From assembly GCF_001439845.1 (NCBI RefSeq), contig NZ_JYLO01000003.1:124001-188000 (forward strand): DNA of 64,000 nt, given 5' to 3'. Shown here in pieces: positions 1 to 7,137 of this stretch. Position 1 is the first letter of the stretch. Every line of letters begins with the position of its first letter. The notes beneath the pieces are model-generated. The model was given only the letters and a program-made list of their open reading frames with translations. It had not been told where the DNA came from and did not search any database. The position numbers and the translations under genes were made by a program. Source of the DNA: Pseudomonas lactis (GTDB lineage Bacteria > Pseudomonadota > Gammaproteobacteria > Pseudomonadales > Pseudomonadaceae).

Positions 1-84
1 TCCAATGTCACGGCCTATACCCAGAAATACCTGCAACAGAGCGCCAATTTCTATGCGGCGCTGGATCACAAGACCCAGCACTGA
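1..84 (+). CDS. C-terminal tail of an unidentified protein (partial)
   Basis: An open frame enters from the left edge in frame 1 and ends at TGA 82-84. The 27 visible residues end in AALDHKTQH. The tail is polar and carries no motif I can assign, so no function is proposed. A REP doublet starts 13 bases after the stop, which is a usual position for REPs in this genome and fits a true 3' end of a gene. Confidence 0.55.
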   Translation, partial: SNVTAYTQKYLQQSANFYAALDHKTQH

Positions 85-97
85 GCCACGGTCCAAT

Positions 98-182
98 GTG
101 GGAGCTGGCTTGCCTGCGATGCGGACCACTCGGTATAGCTGATGTACCGAGTCGATGCCATCGCAGGCAAGCCAGCTCCCAC
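98..182. repeat. REP doublet, GTGGGAGCTGG type
   Basis: Two inverted arms, GTGGGAGCTGGCTTGCCTGC and its reverse complement, enclose a variable loop of about 40 bases. The pairing extends outward through TCCAAT/ATTGGA. It lies between the partial gene at the left edge and the 3' end of the GST gene. The same doublet type recurs at eight or more other intergenic sites in this window. Confidence 0.9.
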
Positions 183-194
183 ATTGGATTGGCC

Positions 195-788
195 TCAGGG
201 TTTTGCCATCACTGCTCTAAACAACGGTGAATCCAGAAACCGCTGTAACCAGGCCTGCAAACGCCGATAGGGCGTGCCCGCAAACCACTCCCGATTCACA
301 TGGGCAAACTGGCGCACAAACGGCGCCAGCGCTGCATCTGCCAAGCTCAGGTGATCGGCGAGTAGATACTCACGGTGTGCCAGCAAATCTTCCAGCTTGC
401 GCAAGAACACCTCGCCCTCGGCCCGATAGTGTTCCATCGGTTGCTCCGGGTAGCGCTCGGCGTACTTGTATCGATTCAAATGATGTTTGAACACCTGGTC
501 ATTTTCTTCAATCAGCGCATACACCGCTGGATCGCCCTGTAGCCGCCAGTTTTCGGGGTCGTGCTGGGCCAGCGCCCACTGCATGATCTCCAGGCTTTCC
601 TCGATCACTCGCCCTTCGACGCTCAACACCGGCACCGTGCCCTTGGGCGACAGCGCGAGCATCTCGGCCGGCTTGGCTTTCAGGCTGACTTCGACAATGC
701 GCACCGCCACGCCGGAGTAGCGCAGCGCCAGCCGCGCTCGCATTGCATAGGGGCAGCGCCGGAACGAATACAGCAGCGCTTCGCTCAC
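195..788 (-). CDS. Glutathione S-transferase family protein
   Basis: The 197-aa protein has a thioredoxin-like N-terminal GST domain (about residues 4-80) with the glutaredoxin-like motif CPYAMRARLAL at residues 12-22, followed by an all-helical C-terminal domain. The CPYxxRAR cysteine motif suggests an omega/beta-like or stringent-starvation-like GST that may form mixed disulfides with glutathione rather than carry out classical conjugation. The start codon is GTG; it overlaps the sbcC stop by 4 bases (GTGA at 785-788), so the gene is probably translationally coupled as the third gene of an sbcD-sbcC-GST operon. The substrate is unknown. Confidence 0.85.
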   Translation of the reverse strand: MSEALLYSFRRCPYAMRARLALRYSGVAVRIVEVSLKAKPAEMLALSPKGTVPVLSVEGRVIEESLEIMQWALAQHDPENWRLQGDPAVYALIEENDQVFKHHLNRYKYAERYPEQPMEHYRAEGEVFLRKLEDLLAHREYLLADHLSLADAALAPFVRQFAHVNREWFAGTPYRRLQAWLQRFLDSPLFRAVMAKP

Positions 789-3700
789 TTGACCTCCAAC
801 GTGCTCAGGCCATTGCCCTGGCGTTGCACCTGGATCTGCACCGGGATGCGTTCATGCATTTCCTGTACGTGGGAGATCACCGCCACCTTGCGGCCCTGGG
901 CCTGCAAACCATCCAGAGCGTCCATCGCCAATTGCAACGACTCCGGATCAAGGCTGCCAAAGCCTTCGTCGATAAACAGCGACTCGATCTTCAAGGTGCT
1001 CGACGCCATCGACGCCAGCCCCAACGCCAGTGCCAACGACACCAGGAAGGTTTCGCCACCGGACAGGGAATGCACCGAGCGCAGTTCATCGCCCATCTCG
1101 GTGTCCATGACCAACAGCCCGAGCATGCTGCCGCCGCGTTTAAGCCGGTAGCGGCGCACCAGTTGGCGCAGTTGCACGTTGGCGTGGTGCACCAGCAAAT
1201 CGAGGTTGTAGGCCTGAGCGATCTTGCGGAAGGTATCGCCGGTGGCCGAGCCGATCAGCGCATTCAGGCGGGCCCAGCGCTGCCACTGCTCGTAAGCTTT
1301 GGCGATCTGTTCGGCCAGGGCCTGGTTGGCGTTTTGGCGACGCTGGTCTTCGGACTGGCGTGCGCGCAGTTCGGCGCAGTGTTTCTCACCCTCGATCAGT
1401 TGCTGGTTAAGCGTTGCCAGGGTGGCGTCCAGTTGCTCGGCCTCCAGGTTGCCGTTGTGCAGGGCCCGGTGTTCGGCCAGGCGTTGTTCGCGCTCGTGCA
1501 ACAGAACCTTAGCTTGCTCCACGGCCTTTTCGCTGCTGTGCAGGTGCTGACGCAACTGCGCGACCTGGGCCTCATCAAAGGCCAACAGGCGCGCCAGGCC
1601 CTGGTCATCCAGTTCGGGGTGCAGGGCGCGCCATTCGCTGATGCGTGTCGCGAGGGCTTGCTGTTCCGCCTCCAATGCCTGCTGGCGTTGCTGCTGGGCG
1701 TTGAGGTCGGCGGCCAGCTGTACCAGGGCCGTGTGCACAGCGTGCAGTTCCTCGTTGGCGTCGGTCTCGCTCTGGCGGGACTGCGTGACAGCTTGCTCCA
1801 GTTGCTGTTGCCAGTGTTCGGCGCTGGGGTGCTCTCCTAGCAAGGTACGGAGTTTTTCCTGGACGGCGTGTTGCTGGTCAGCCAGCTCTGCGACTTGCAG
1901 ATTCAAGGCGTCGAGTTGCTGCTGACGATGCTGCTGGTGGGTATGTTGTTTCTCGATGGCCTGTTGGCGCTCCTGCTGCTCGGCCTGCTCATCGCGTTGA
2001 TGGCCCAATTGCTCAAGGCGCTGGCTGACCTGCTGGTCGAGCTGCATGAAAGTCGCCGCAGGCGCGCTGCGCAAGCCCTCCAGCGTCTCGGCGGGCAACA
2101 GGCTGGCGAAGGCGCTGAGTTCCGCCTCTAGGCGTTCGCGGTCGCCGGCCAGCTGCCGCTGCTGGTCCACCAGCAATTGCCGGGCTTGCTGGCTGGCGTC
2201 CTGGGCCGCTTGCAATTGTTGCTGCAAGCGCCCGGCGTTCTGTTGCAGGTTGAGCAGGGCGCCCTGGCGTTGTTCGTCCTGGCTGATGCTTTGCGTCAAT
2301 TGGGCCAGTTGTTGGGCCAGCCAAGGGCTGCGCTTGTCGACGTCCTGGTTGAACAGCGAGGCGCACAGTGGATGGGCTTGCAGGCTCGGTGCCAAACCCT
2401 GCTGCTGGGTAGCCAACTGTTCCTGCTGTTGCAGGAATTCTTTTTGCTGAGCGATCAGGCCGCCCACTTCACCGCGCAATTCAGTGAGTTTTTCCTTGAG
2501 GCTGTCGACGGCTTTCTGCGCCGCCGCCTCTTCACTTTCATCATGGCGGCCCAGGCTTTGCAGCAGGGCCTCGGGCTGGTGATAGGGGTGTTCGTGGCTG
2601 CCGCACACCGGGCAGGGCTGGTCATCCTGCAACTGCTCGCGTAACTCCTCGACGCTGGCACTGCGGGCCAGGCGTTGGCGCTCCAGCAGTTGCTTGGTCA
2701 CCGCCAGGGTTTGTTCGGCAACGGTAAGTTCGGCCTTGGTTTGCAGGCCGGTCTGGTTCAGTTGTTCGCGTTTTTGCGCGGCCTCGGCGAGCCTTTGCGT
2801 GAGCGCACCTGCCTGTTGATCCAACTGTTGCTGGCTGTCCCACAAGCGGGCCAGGTCTTCGAAGGCGCGCTGTTGCTTGCGATTGTCTTGCAGCAGGCTG
2901 GCCAGCAATTGGATTTGTTCGGCCACCGCGTGCGGTTCGGCACCGGCCTCGTGGTAGAGCAAATCCAGGGCTTCGCGCTGTTGAGTGAACTGTTCGGCGG
3001 CGGCGCTGGCGCGCTGTTCGAGTTGCCCCAGCTCGGCCTGGCCTTGGTTGAGGCGATTGCCGATCAGCACCAGTTGTTGCAGGCGGTCACGGTAGGCGTT
3101 CCAGGCATCACTCAGCGGGGCGAGGGCGGCGCTATGCTCAAGTTCGGTGGCCAGGCGCTGCAGGCGCTCGGTGACTTGGGCCTGCGTGTGTTGCAAGCCG
3201 TCGAGCAGGGCCTGGCCTTCGGTACAGGCGCTTTCGTGCTGGTGTTTTTCCTCGTTGCGCTTGGCCAGTTCGCGGCTCACGTGGGCGAGGGTGTTTTGCT
3301 CCTCGATGGCCTGGCGCAGCAGGGGGGCGGCGTCGGCCTGGTGTTTCAGGGCCTCGGCCAGTGCTGCCTGGGCGGCCACTTGCTGGTGTTGCGCCTGTTC
3401 CTGGCGGGAGTGCAGGGCGGTTTGTTGCTCCAGGTGCTGGGCAATTTGTGCCGCCAGCGGCGTCAGCAAGGTGCCAAGTTCTGCCTGGCGCAGGAAGTGA
3501 TGGCGTTGCGGTGCCAACTGCTCCAGCAGGCTCAGGTCCTGGCGTTGCTGGCCTTGGCTGGCCCAGGTCTGTTCGTCGCGTTGCAGTTGCTCCACTGCGT
3601 GTTGATGGCGCTCCTGCCATTCACGCAGCTCCTTGAGCCAGGTGTGCTGCAACTCCAGCTGCTTGAGCTGGGCTTGTTGGGTCTTGAGCTGCTGCTGGGC

Positions 3701-4423
3701 TTGGGCCAACTCTTGGTCCAGCTCGGCGCGGGCTTCGGGGGCCAGGGGTACCACGCCGGTGGCTTGGTCTTGCAACTGTTTGTGGGCGTCCTTGGCCTCT
3801 TTGGCCTTGTCGAACGCACGGCGGCCGAGCTGGGTGTACAGCGCGGTGTCGGTGAGCTTTTCCAGCAGTTCGCTGCGCTCATTGTCATTGGCCTTGAGGA
3901 AGGCGCTGAACTCGCTTTGCGCCAGCAGCACCGCACGGGTGAACTGCTCAAAGTTCAGGCCAAGGGCCAATTCCAGTTGGGTCTTGTACTCGGTTTTCTG
4001 GCTGGCCAGCAGTTGGTCGCTGTCCAGGTCGATCAGGCTTTGCCGGCTGTTCTGCAGCTTGCCGCTGGCTTTGTCGCGGGCACGGTTGGCTTCCCAGCGC
4101 GCACGGTAGCGACGGCCACTGACACCGACAAAATCCACCTCGGCATAGCCACCACCGGTGCCGCGTCGAATCAGGGTGCGCGGGTCGCCGATGGAAATAT
4201 CCGTGTCGGCATCCGGCATCTTGGCCTGGCCGGTGTCACCCAGGCGCGGCACCGCGCCAAACAGCGCCAGGCACAACGCATCGAGCAGGGTGCTTTTACC
4301 CGCGCCAGTTGGCCCGGTGATGGCGAACAGGCCCGCACTGGCGAGCGGCTCGGCGGTAAAGTCGATTTCGAACGGGCCCGCCAGGGAGGCGAGGTTTTTC
4401 AAGCGGATGGCGAGAATCTTCAT
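785..4423 (-). CDS. sbcC: Exonuclease subunit SbcC (Rad50-like ATPase)
   Basis: The 1212-aa SMC/Rad50-family ATPase has a Walker A motif GPTGAGKST at residues 37-45, long Gln/Glu-rich coiled-coil arms, a central zinc hook CPVC at residues 604-607, and a C-terminal ABC signature LSGGETFLVSLALALGLA followed by Walker B LFIDEGFGSLD. With SbcD it forms an ATP-dependent nuclease that opens hairpins and trims blocked DNA ends. The length is somewhat above the roughly 1050 aa of E. coli SbcC, mostly in the coiled coil. The ATG start overlaps the sbcD stop (ATGA, 4420-4423). The compositional bias of the coiled coil produces long antisense open frames, which are not genes. Confidence 0.96.
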   Translation of the reverse strand: MKILAIRLKNLASLAGPFEIDFTAEPLASAGLFAITGPTGAGKSTLLDALCLALFGAVPRLGDTGQAKMPDADTDISIGDPRTLIRRGTGGGYAEVDFVGVSGRRYRARWEANRARDKASGKLQNSRQSLIDLDSDQLLASQKTEYKTQLELALGLNFEQFTRAVLLAQSEFSAFLKANDNERSELLEKLTDTALYTQLGRRAFDKAKEAKDAHKQLQDQATGVVPLAPEARAELDQELAQAQQQLKTQQAQLKQLELQHTWLKELREWQERHQHAVEQLQRDEQTWASQGQQRQDLSLLEQLAPQRHHFLRQAELGTLLTPLAAQIAQHLEQQTALHSRQEQAQHQQVAAQAALAEALKHQADAAPLLRQAIEEQNTLAHVSRELAKRNEEKHQHESACTEGQALLDGLQHTQAQVTERLQRLATELEHSAALAPLSDAWNAYRDRLQQLVLIGNRLNQGQAELGQLEQRASAAAEQFTQQREALDLLYHEAGAEPHAVAEQIQLLASLLQDNRKQQRAFEDLARLWDSQQQLDQQAGALTQRLAEAAQKREQLNQTGLQTKAELTVAEQTLAVTKQLLERQRLARSASVEELREQLQDDQPCPVCGSHEHPYHQPEALLQSLGRHDESEEAAAQKAVDSLKEKLTELRGEVGGLIAQQKEFLQQQEQLATQQQGLAPSLQAHPLCASLFNQDVDKRSPWLAQQLAQLTQSISQDEQRQGALLNLQQNAGRLQQQLQAAQDASQQARQLLVDQQRQLAGDRERLEAELSAFASLLPAETLEGLRSAPAATFMQLDQQVSQRLEQLGHQRDEQAEQQERQQAIEKQHTHQQHRQQQLDALNLQVAELADQQHAVQEKLRTLLGEHPSAEHWQQQLEQAVTQSRQSETDANEELHAVHTALVQLAADLNAQQQRQQALEAEQQALATRISEWRALHPELDDQGLARLLAFDEAQVAQLRQHLHSSEKAVEQAKVLLHEREQRLAEHRALHNGNLEAEQLDATLATLNQQLIEGEKHCAELRARQSEDQRRQNANQALAEQIAKAYEQWQRWARLNALIGSATGDTFRKIAQAYNLDLLVHHANVQLRQLVRRYRLKRGGSMLGLLVMDTEMGDELRSVHSLSGGETFLVSLALALGLASMASSTLKIESLFIDEGFGSLDPESLQLAMDALDGLQAQGRKVAVISHVQEMHERIPVQIQVQRQGNGLSTLEVK

Positions 4424-5661
4424 GGCTGTTCGCCCTCCTGTTGCACTTCCTGGAGCAGCACGGCGAAGTCCTTCAAGGTCTGTTCATCCACTTCACTGCC
4501 GTAGCTGTCCTGCCAGGCGCGGCTGAACAGTTCCTGGGGCGTGAGCTGGTCGAGTTCGATCAGTTGCGCATCGTCTGCCTCTGCGCTGCCGCGTGTGCCG
4601 GCATATTCGGCGGCGATACGCACCAGGCGCACGGCCTTGCCTTGCAACGCGGTTTCGATCTGTTGACGCAGGTCTGGTTGCGGCTCGTCGAGGCGCACGC
4701 GCACTTCCAGCCAAGGGTGGCGCTGGGTTTCGGCGAGCAGGTCGATGTCGGGCAGTTCACCGAGTTGCTTGAGGATATCGGCCAGGGGCGCGGCTTCCAG
4801 GCGTTGCAAGTTGACGGAGCGGGGAATCAGGATCGGTTCGCAGCCCACCAACCTTTCGCCCTGGAACGTCACGTCGAGAATCTGGTGCTTGTAGCCGATT
4901 TCGGAGAACGACAGGGGGATTGGCGAGCCGCTGTAGCGAATGCGCTCCTCGCCATTGACCTTTTGCGGCTTGTGCAAATGGCCGAGGGCCACATACGCCA
5001 CGCTTCGGTCGAACAGTGTGGCAGGCAGTGCCTCGGCATTGCCGATGATCAGGCTGCGTTCGGAGTCTTCGGATACCGACCCACCGGCCATGTGCGCATG
5101 GCTGATGGCTATCAATGCTTGGCCTTTGTTGCGCTTGGCATTGGCGGCCGCGATCAGCCATTCATGCACTTGACCGATGCCGCGCAGGTAATCATCGCCC
5201 AGCTGTGCGCCGGTGACTTCCGCCGGGCGCAGGAAGGGCAGTGCCAGGCACCAGGCGGCGATCTTGCCTTTGGCATTGGGCAGCGGGATCAGCAGGCGGT
5301 CGGCATCTAGTTGCCCGTCGTCCAGCCATAACACCCGGCCCAGTGCATGGGTGCGCAGGCGGCGCATCAGCGGGGCCGGCAGTTCGATGCGCGAGCCGGA
5401 GTCATGGTTGCCGGCAATCATCACAATGGTCAGTGTCGGTTGCTGTTCGTGGGCGCTGATGATGAAGTCATACAGGCGCTCCTGGGCCTTGAGCGGCGGG
5501 TTGACCGTGTCGAAGATATCGCCGGCGATCAACAGCACATCCGGGCGCTGGGCCTTGAGTTGGCCCAGCAGCCATTCAAGGAAACAGGCGTGTTCGAAGT
5601 CGCGTTCCTGGCCGTGGAGGTTTTGGCCGAGGTGCCAGTCGGAGGTATGAAACAGACGCAA
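4420..5661 (-). CDS. sbcD: Exonuclease subunit SbcD (Mre11-like nuclease)
   Basis: The 413-aa metallophosphoesterase has the N-terminal DxH motif in HTSDWHLGQ, then AGDIFD, AGNHDSGSRIELP and GHLHKPQ, which together make the two-metal nuclease site of SbcD/Mre11. A C-terminal capping domain contacts SbcC. The start codon is TTG at 5661, preceded by a GGAG ribosome binding site about 9 bases upstream; no in-frame ATG lies nearby. It is the first gene of the sbcD-sbcC-GST operon and overlaps sbcC by 4 bases. Confidence 0.95.
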   Translation of the reverse strand: MRLFHTSDWHLGQNLHGQERDFEHACFLEWLLGQLKAQRPDVLLIAGDIFDTVNPPLKAQERLYDFIISAHEQQPTLTIVMIAGNHDSGSRIELPAPLMRRLRTHALGRVLWLDDGQLDADRLLIPLPNAKGKIAAWCLALPFLRPAEVTGAQLGDDYLRGIGQVHEWLIAAANAKRNKGQALIAISHAHMAGGSVSEDSERSLIIGNAEALPATLFDRSVAYVALGHLHKPQKVNGEERIRYSGSPIPLSFSEIGYKHQILDVTFQGERLVGCEPILIPRSVNLQRLEAAPLADILKQLGELPDIDLLAETQRHPWLEVRVRLDEPQPDLRQQIETALQGKAVRLVRIAAEYAGTRGSAEADDAQLIELDQLTPQELFSRAWQDSYGSEVDEQTLKDFAVLLQEVQQEGEQP

Positions 5662-5744
5662 GGCGAACTCCGTGGAGAAGATGAAAAGGAGGGGAGTTTA
5701 CCTGTAAAAGTGCACGCGGACTCATGGCCGACGCGATGGTTATT

Positions 5745-5844
5745 TGTAGGAGCGAGCTTGCTCGCGAAAAACGTCAACGATAACGCGGGCTTCCTGGATA
5801 AACGCGGCGCCCGTGAGTTTTTCGCGAGCAAGCTCGCTCCTACA
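5745..5844. repeat. REP doublet, TGTAGGAGCGAGC type
   Basis: Inverted arms (TGTAGGAGCGAGCTTGCTCG and complement) flank a loop that contains AACGTCAACGATAACGCG and AACGCGGCGCC. This loop is conserved in the other three doublets of this type in the window (46264, 54136, 61683), so the whole roughly 100-bp unit appears to be the copying unit. Confidence 0.9.
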
Positions 5845-5850
5845 CAGGGG

Positions 5851-6102
5851 TTATGGGGCGTTAGTGGGGTTGGGTTGCAGGCAATCCAGCGCGCGGTCGG
5901 CGAGGGTGCGGGCCATGTCGATCAGGTGAGCGGTGGAACAGGCCATGTCGCGCCGGGTGCCTTTGAGGCCCTCGGCGGTTTCGGTGGCGGTGGTGGCGGC
6001 GCAGCGCAGTAGCGAGGAGATGCTGGCGATAGCGTCTTCGAAACTCAGGTCTTCGTGGGCGACGAAAATGGGGAAGGGTGGGTCGGGGACGATTTTGCTC
6101 AT
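5851..6102 (-). CDS. DUF6124 family protein
   Basis: The small 83-aa protein starts MSKIVPDPP, which is typical of the Pseudomonas-specific DUF6124 family (formerly grouped near DUF3077). It has a mostly helical body (LSFEDAIASISSLLRCAATTA) and no signal peptide or membrane segment. The role is unknown. It has a long, repeat-bearing leader (see 6113-6289). Family assignment is from recalled N-terminal sequence, so it is moderately sure. Confidence 0.75.
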   Translation of the reverse strand: MSKIVPDPPFPIFVAHEDLSFEDAIASISSLLRCAATTATETAEGLKGTRRDMACSTAHLIDMARTLADRALDCLQPNPTNAP

Positions 6103-6112
6103 GGGTATAGCT

Positions 6113-6289
6113 CCTACTCAATTGGGGCGCCAACCTGTGCCGTTTCCACACGACAAATTAGGTGGCAGCCATACGCGGGGTGGAAACCGGGGAGTAGGAC
6201 CCAGTCAGACCGAAGTCTGCCCGCGCACAGCCGCCATTGAGCGTTTGCATACGATCATGACGCCTACTCATTCCCAGGTTTCCACACCC
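6113..6289 (-). promoter_or_regulatory. Repeat-rich structured leader upstream of the DUF6124 gene
   Basis: Three copies of a CCTACTC...GTTTCCAC motif occur in alternating orientation: plus at 6113-6153, minus at 6177-6200, plus at 6261-6289. The second and third form an imperfect inverted repeat of about 24-29 bases (GGTGGAAACCGGGGAGTAGG against CCTACTCATTCCCAGGTTTC), so the minus-strand transcript leading into the DUF6124 gene could fold into a long hairpin. A structured or regulatory leader is my inference; no known riboswitch class was recognised. Confidence 0.45.
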
Positions 6290-6436
6290 GATCGCTGATT
6301 TGCAGCGACGAAGCGAAGGCTAGCCAGCGAAATGAGCAGGCGCAAGGCCAAAGGATTGTCTAGGAAACGTCCTGCAAATTAAAGGGACATGGATTGCTGG
6401 CCTTTAACAATGCATGTCGAGCGGGCGGTGATGGAT

Positions 6437-6465
6437 GGAACGGCAGGTTGAGGGACGACCACCCA
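6437..6465 (+). promoter_or_regulatory. hrp-box-like promoter (HrpL/RspL sigma factor)
   Basis: The site reads GGAACG, a 16-base spacer, then CCACCCA. The hrp-box consensus is GGAACC-N15-17-CCACNNA, so it differs at one position of the upstream block and matches all fixed positions of the downstream block. It ends 46 bases before the ATG at 6512, a normal distance. Together with the product downstream it suggests control by an ECF sigma factor of the HrpL type. Confidence 0.6.
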
Positions 6466-6511
6466 TAAGGTGGATTTTTCAATCAATCCCTGAATGAATC
6501 AGAGGCCCACC

Positions 6512-6982
6512 ATGTCATTTTCAGTAAACCCACCTTCGACTAGCGCTTTCACCGCTCTACCAGATCAGCTGGATGCTGACAGTCGCTCAAACCAAGCTAG
6601 CCATCGTCAGGCACGAAGCGCTCAAACCCAGGCCAGCGCCGCGGACCTGCGCCCGTACGCAAGCGTGAGTGACCGGCAACTAATAGGGTTGATTCGCGAT
6701 CACTTCCGCGAATTCGCCGCAGGGGCGACAGACAGCTATGTGAACTTCAATGAGTTGAAAGAAGCCGCCGGCCTGATCGCCACCGACAGGACGTTCTCAC
6801 CCGAGGCCCACCACGCGGCCAAGGAGTTGCTCTCACGGCCTAAATTGCTGCGCAAGCTGGATATCGGCATCAGCTTCTTCGGTGGGCCCGGTAAAGAAGA
6901 TCGTCGGTTCGATATGGATAACCTGAACTATCTGTACAAATTCCCCCATCGGGAATGGAAGGTGCCGCGTCGTAATCACTGA
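6512..6982 (+). CDS. Candidate type III secretion substrate with NolX/HrpK-like region
   Basis: The 156-aa protein has a disordered, serine-rich N-terminus: about 9 serines in the first 50 residues and no acidic residue before position 18, which are features of type III secretion signals. Residues about 55-145 are helical and follow the pattern LIGLIRDHFREF...NFNELKEAA...HHAAKELLSRPKLLRKLD...FDMDNL, which resembles the repeated EF-hand-like unit in the NolX/HrpF/HrpK translocon family. The start at 6512 is chosen over an in-frame ATG at 6494 because AGAGG lies at 6501-6505, about 7 bases before it. A hrp-box-like promoter precedes it. No secretion apparatus or chaperone gene is nearby. The family match is by eye and could be coincidental. 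Confidence 0.6.
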   Translation: MSFSVNPPSTSAFTALPDQLDADSRSNQASHRQARSAQTQASAADLRPYASVSDRQLIGLIRDHFREFAAGATDSYVNFNELKEAAGLIATDRTFSPEAHHAAKELLSRPKLLRKLDIGISFFGGPGKEDRRFDMDNLNYLYKFPHREWKVPRRNH

Positions 6983-7020
6983 GTGCAAGCAGGCGTCCGA
7001 GCAGGCGATGCAGATCAACT

Positions 7021-7109
7021 GTGGGAGCTGGCTTGCCTGCGATGGCGGAGCATCAGCCAGCACATCTGCCCACTGTTACACCGCCATCGCGGGCAAGCCA
7101 GCTCCCACA
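7021..7109. repeat. REP doublet, GTGGGAGCTGG type
   Basis: Inverted arms enclose a loop of about 41 bases beginning GGCGGAGCATCAG. It lies between the convergent 3' ends of the candidate secreted protein gene and batD. Confidence 0.9.
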
Positions 7110-7137
7110 GGGTTTTGTGGTGTTGGTTGAGGCTAGG

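Noticed and set aside
2675..4504. Long plus-strand open frame opposite sbcC
   Set aside because: It mirrors the Gln/Leu-rich coiled coil of SbcC; it is a compositional shadow with no ribosome binding site or domain.
6437..6465. Reading the hrp-box-like site as a chance match
   Set aside because: A chance match is possible, but the correct distance to a start codon and the secretion-signal-like and NolX-like product downstream make it more likely real, so it is kept as a finding.
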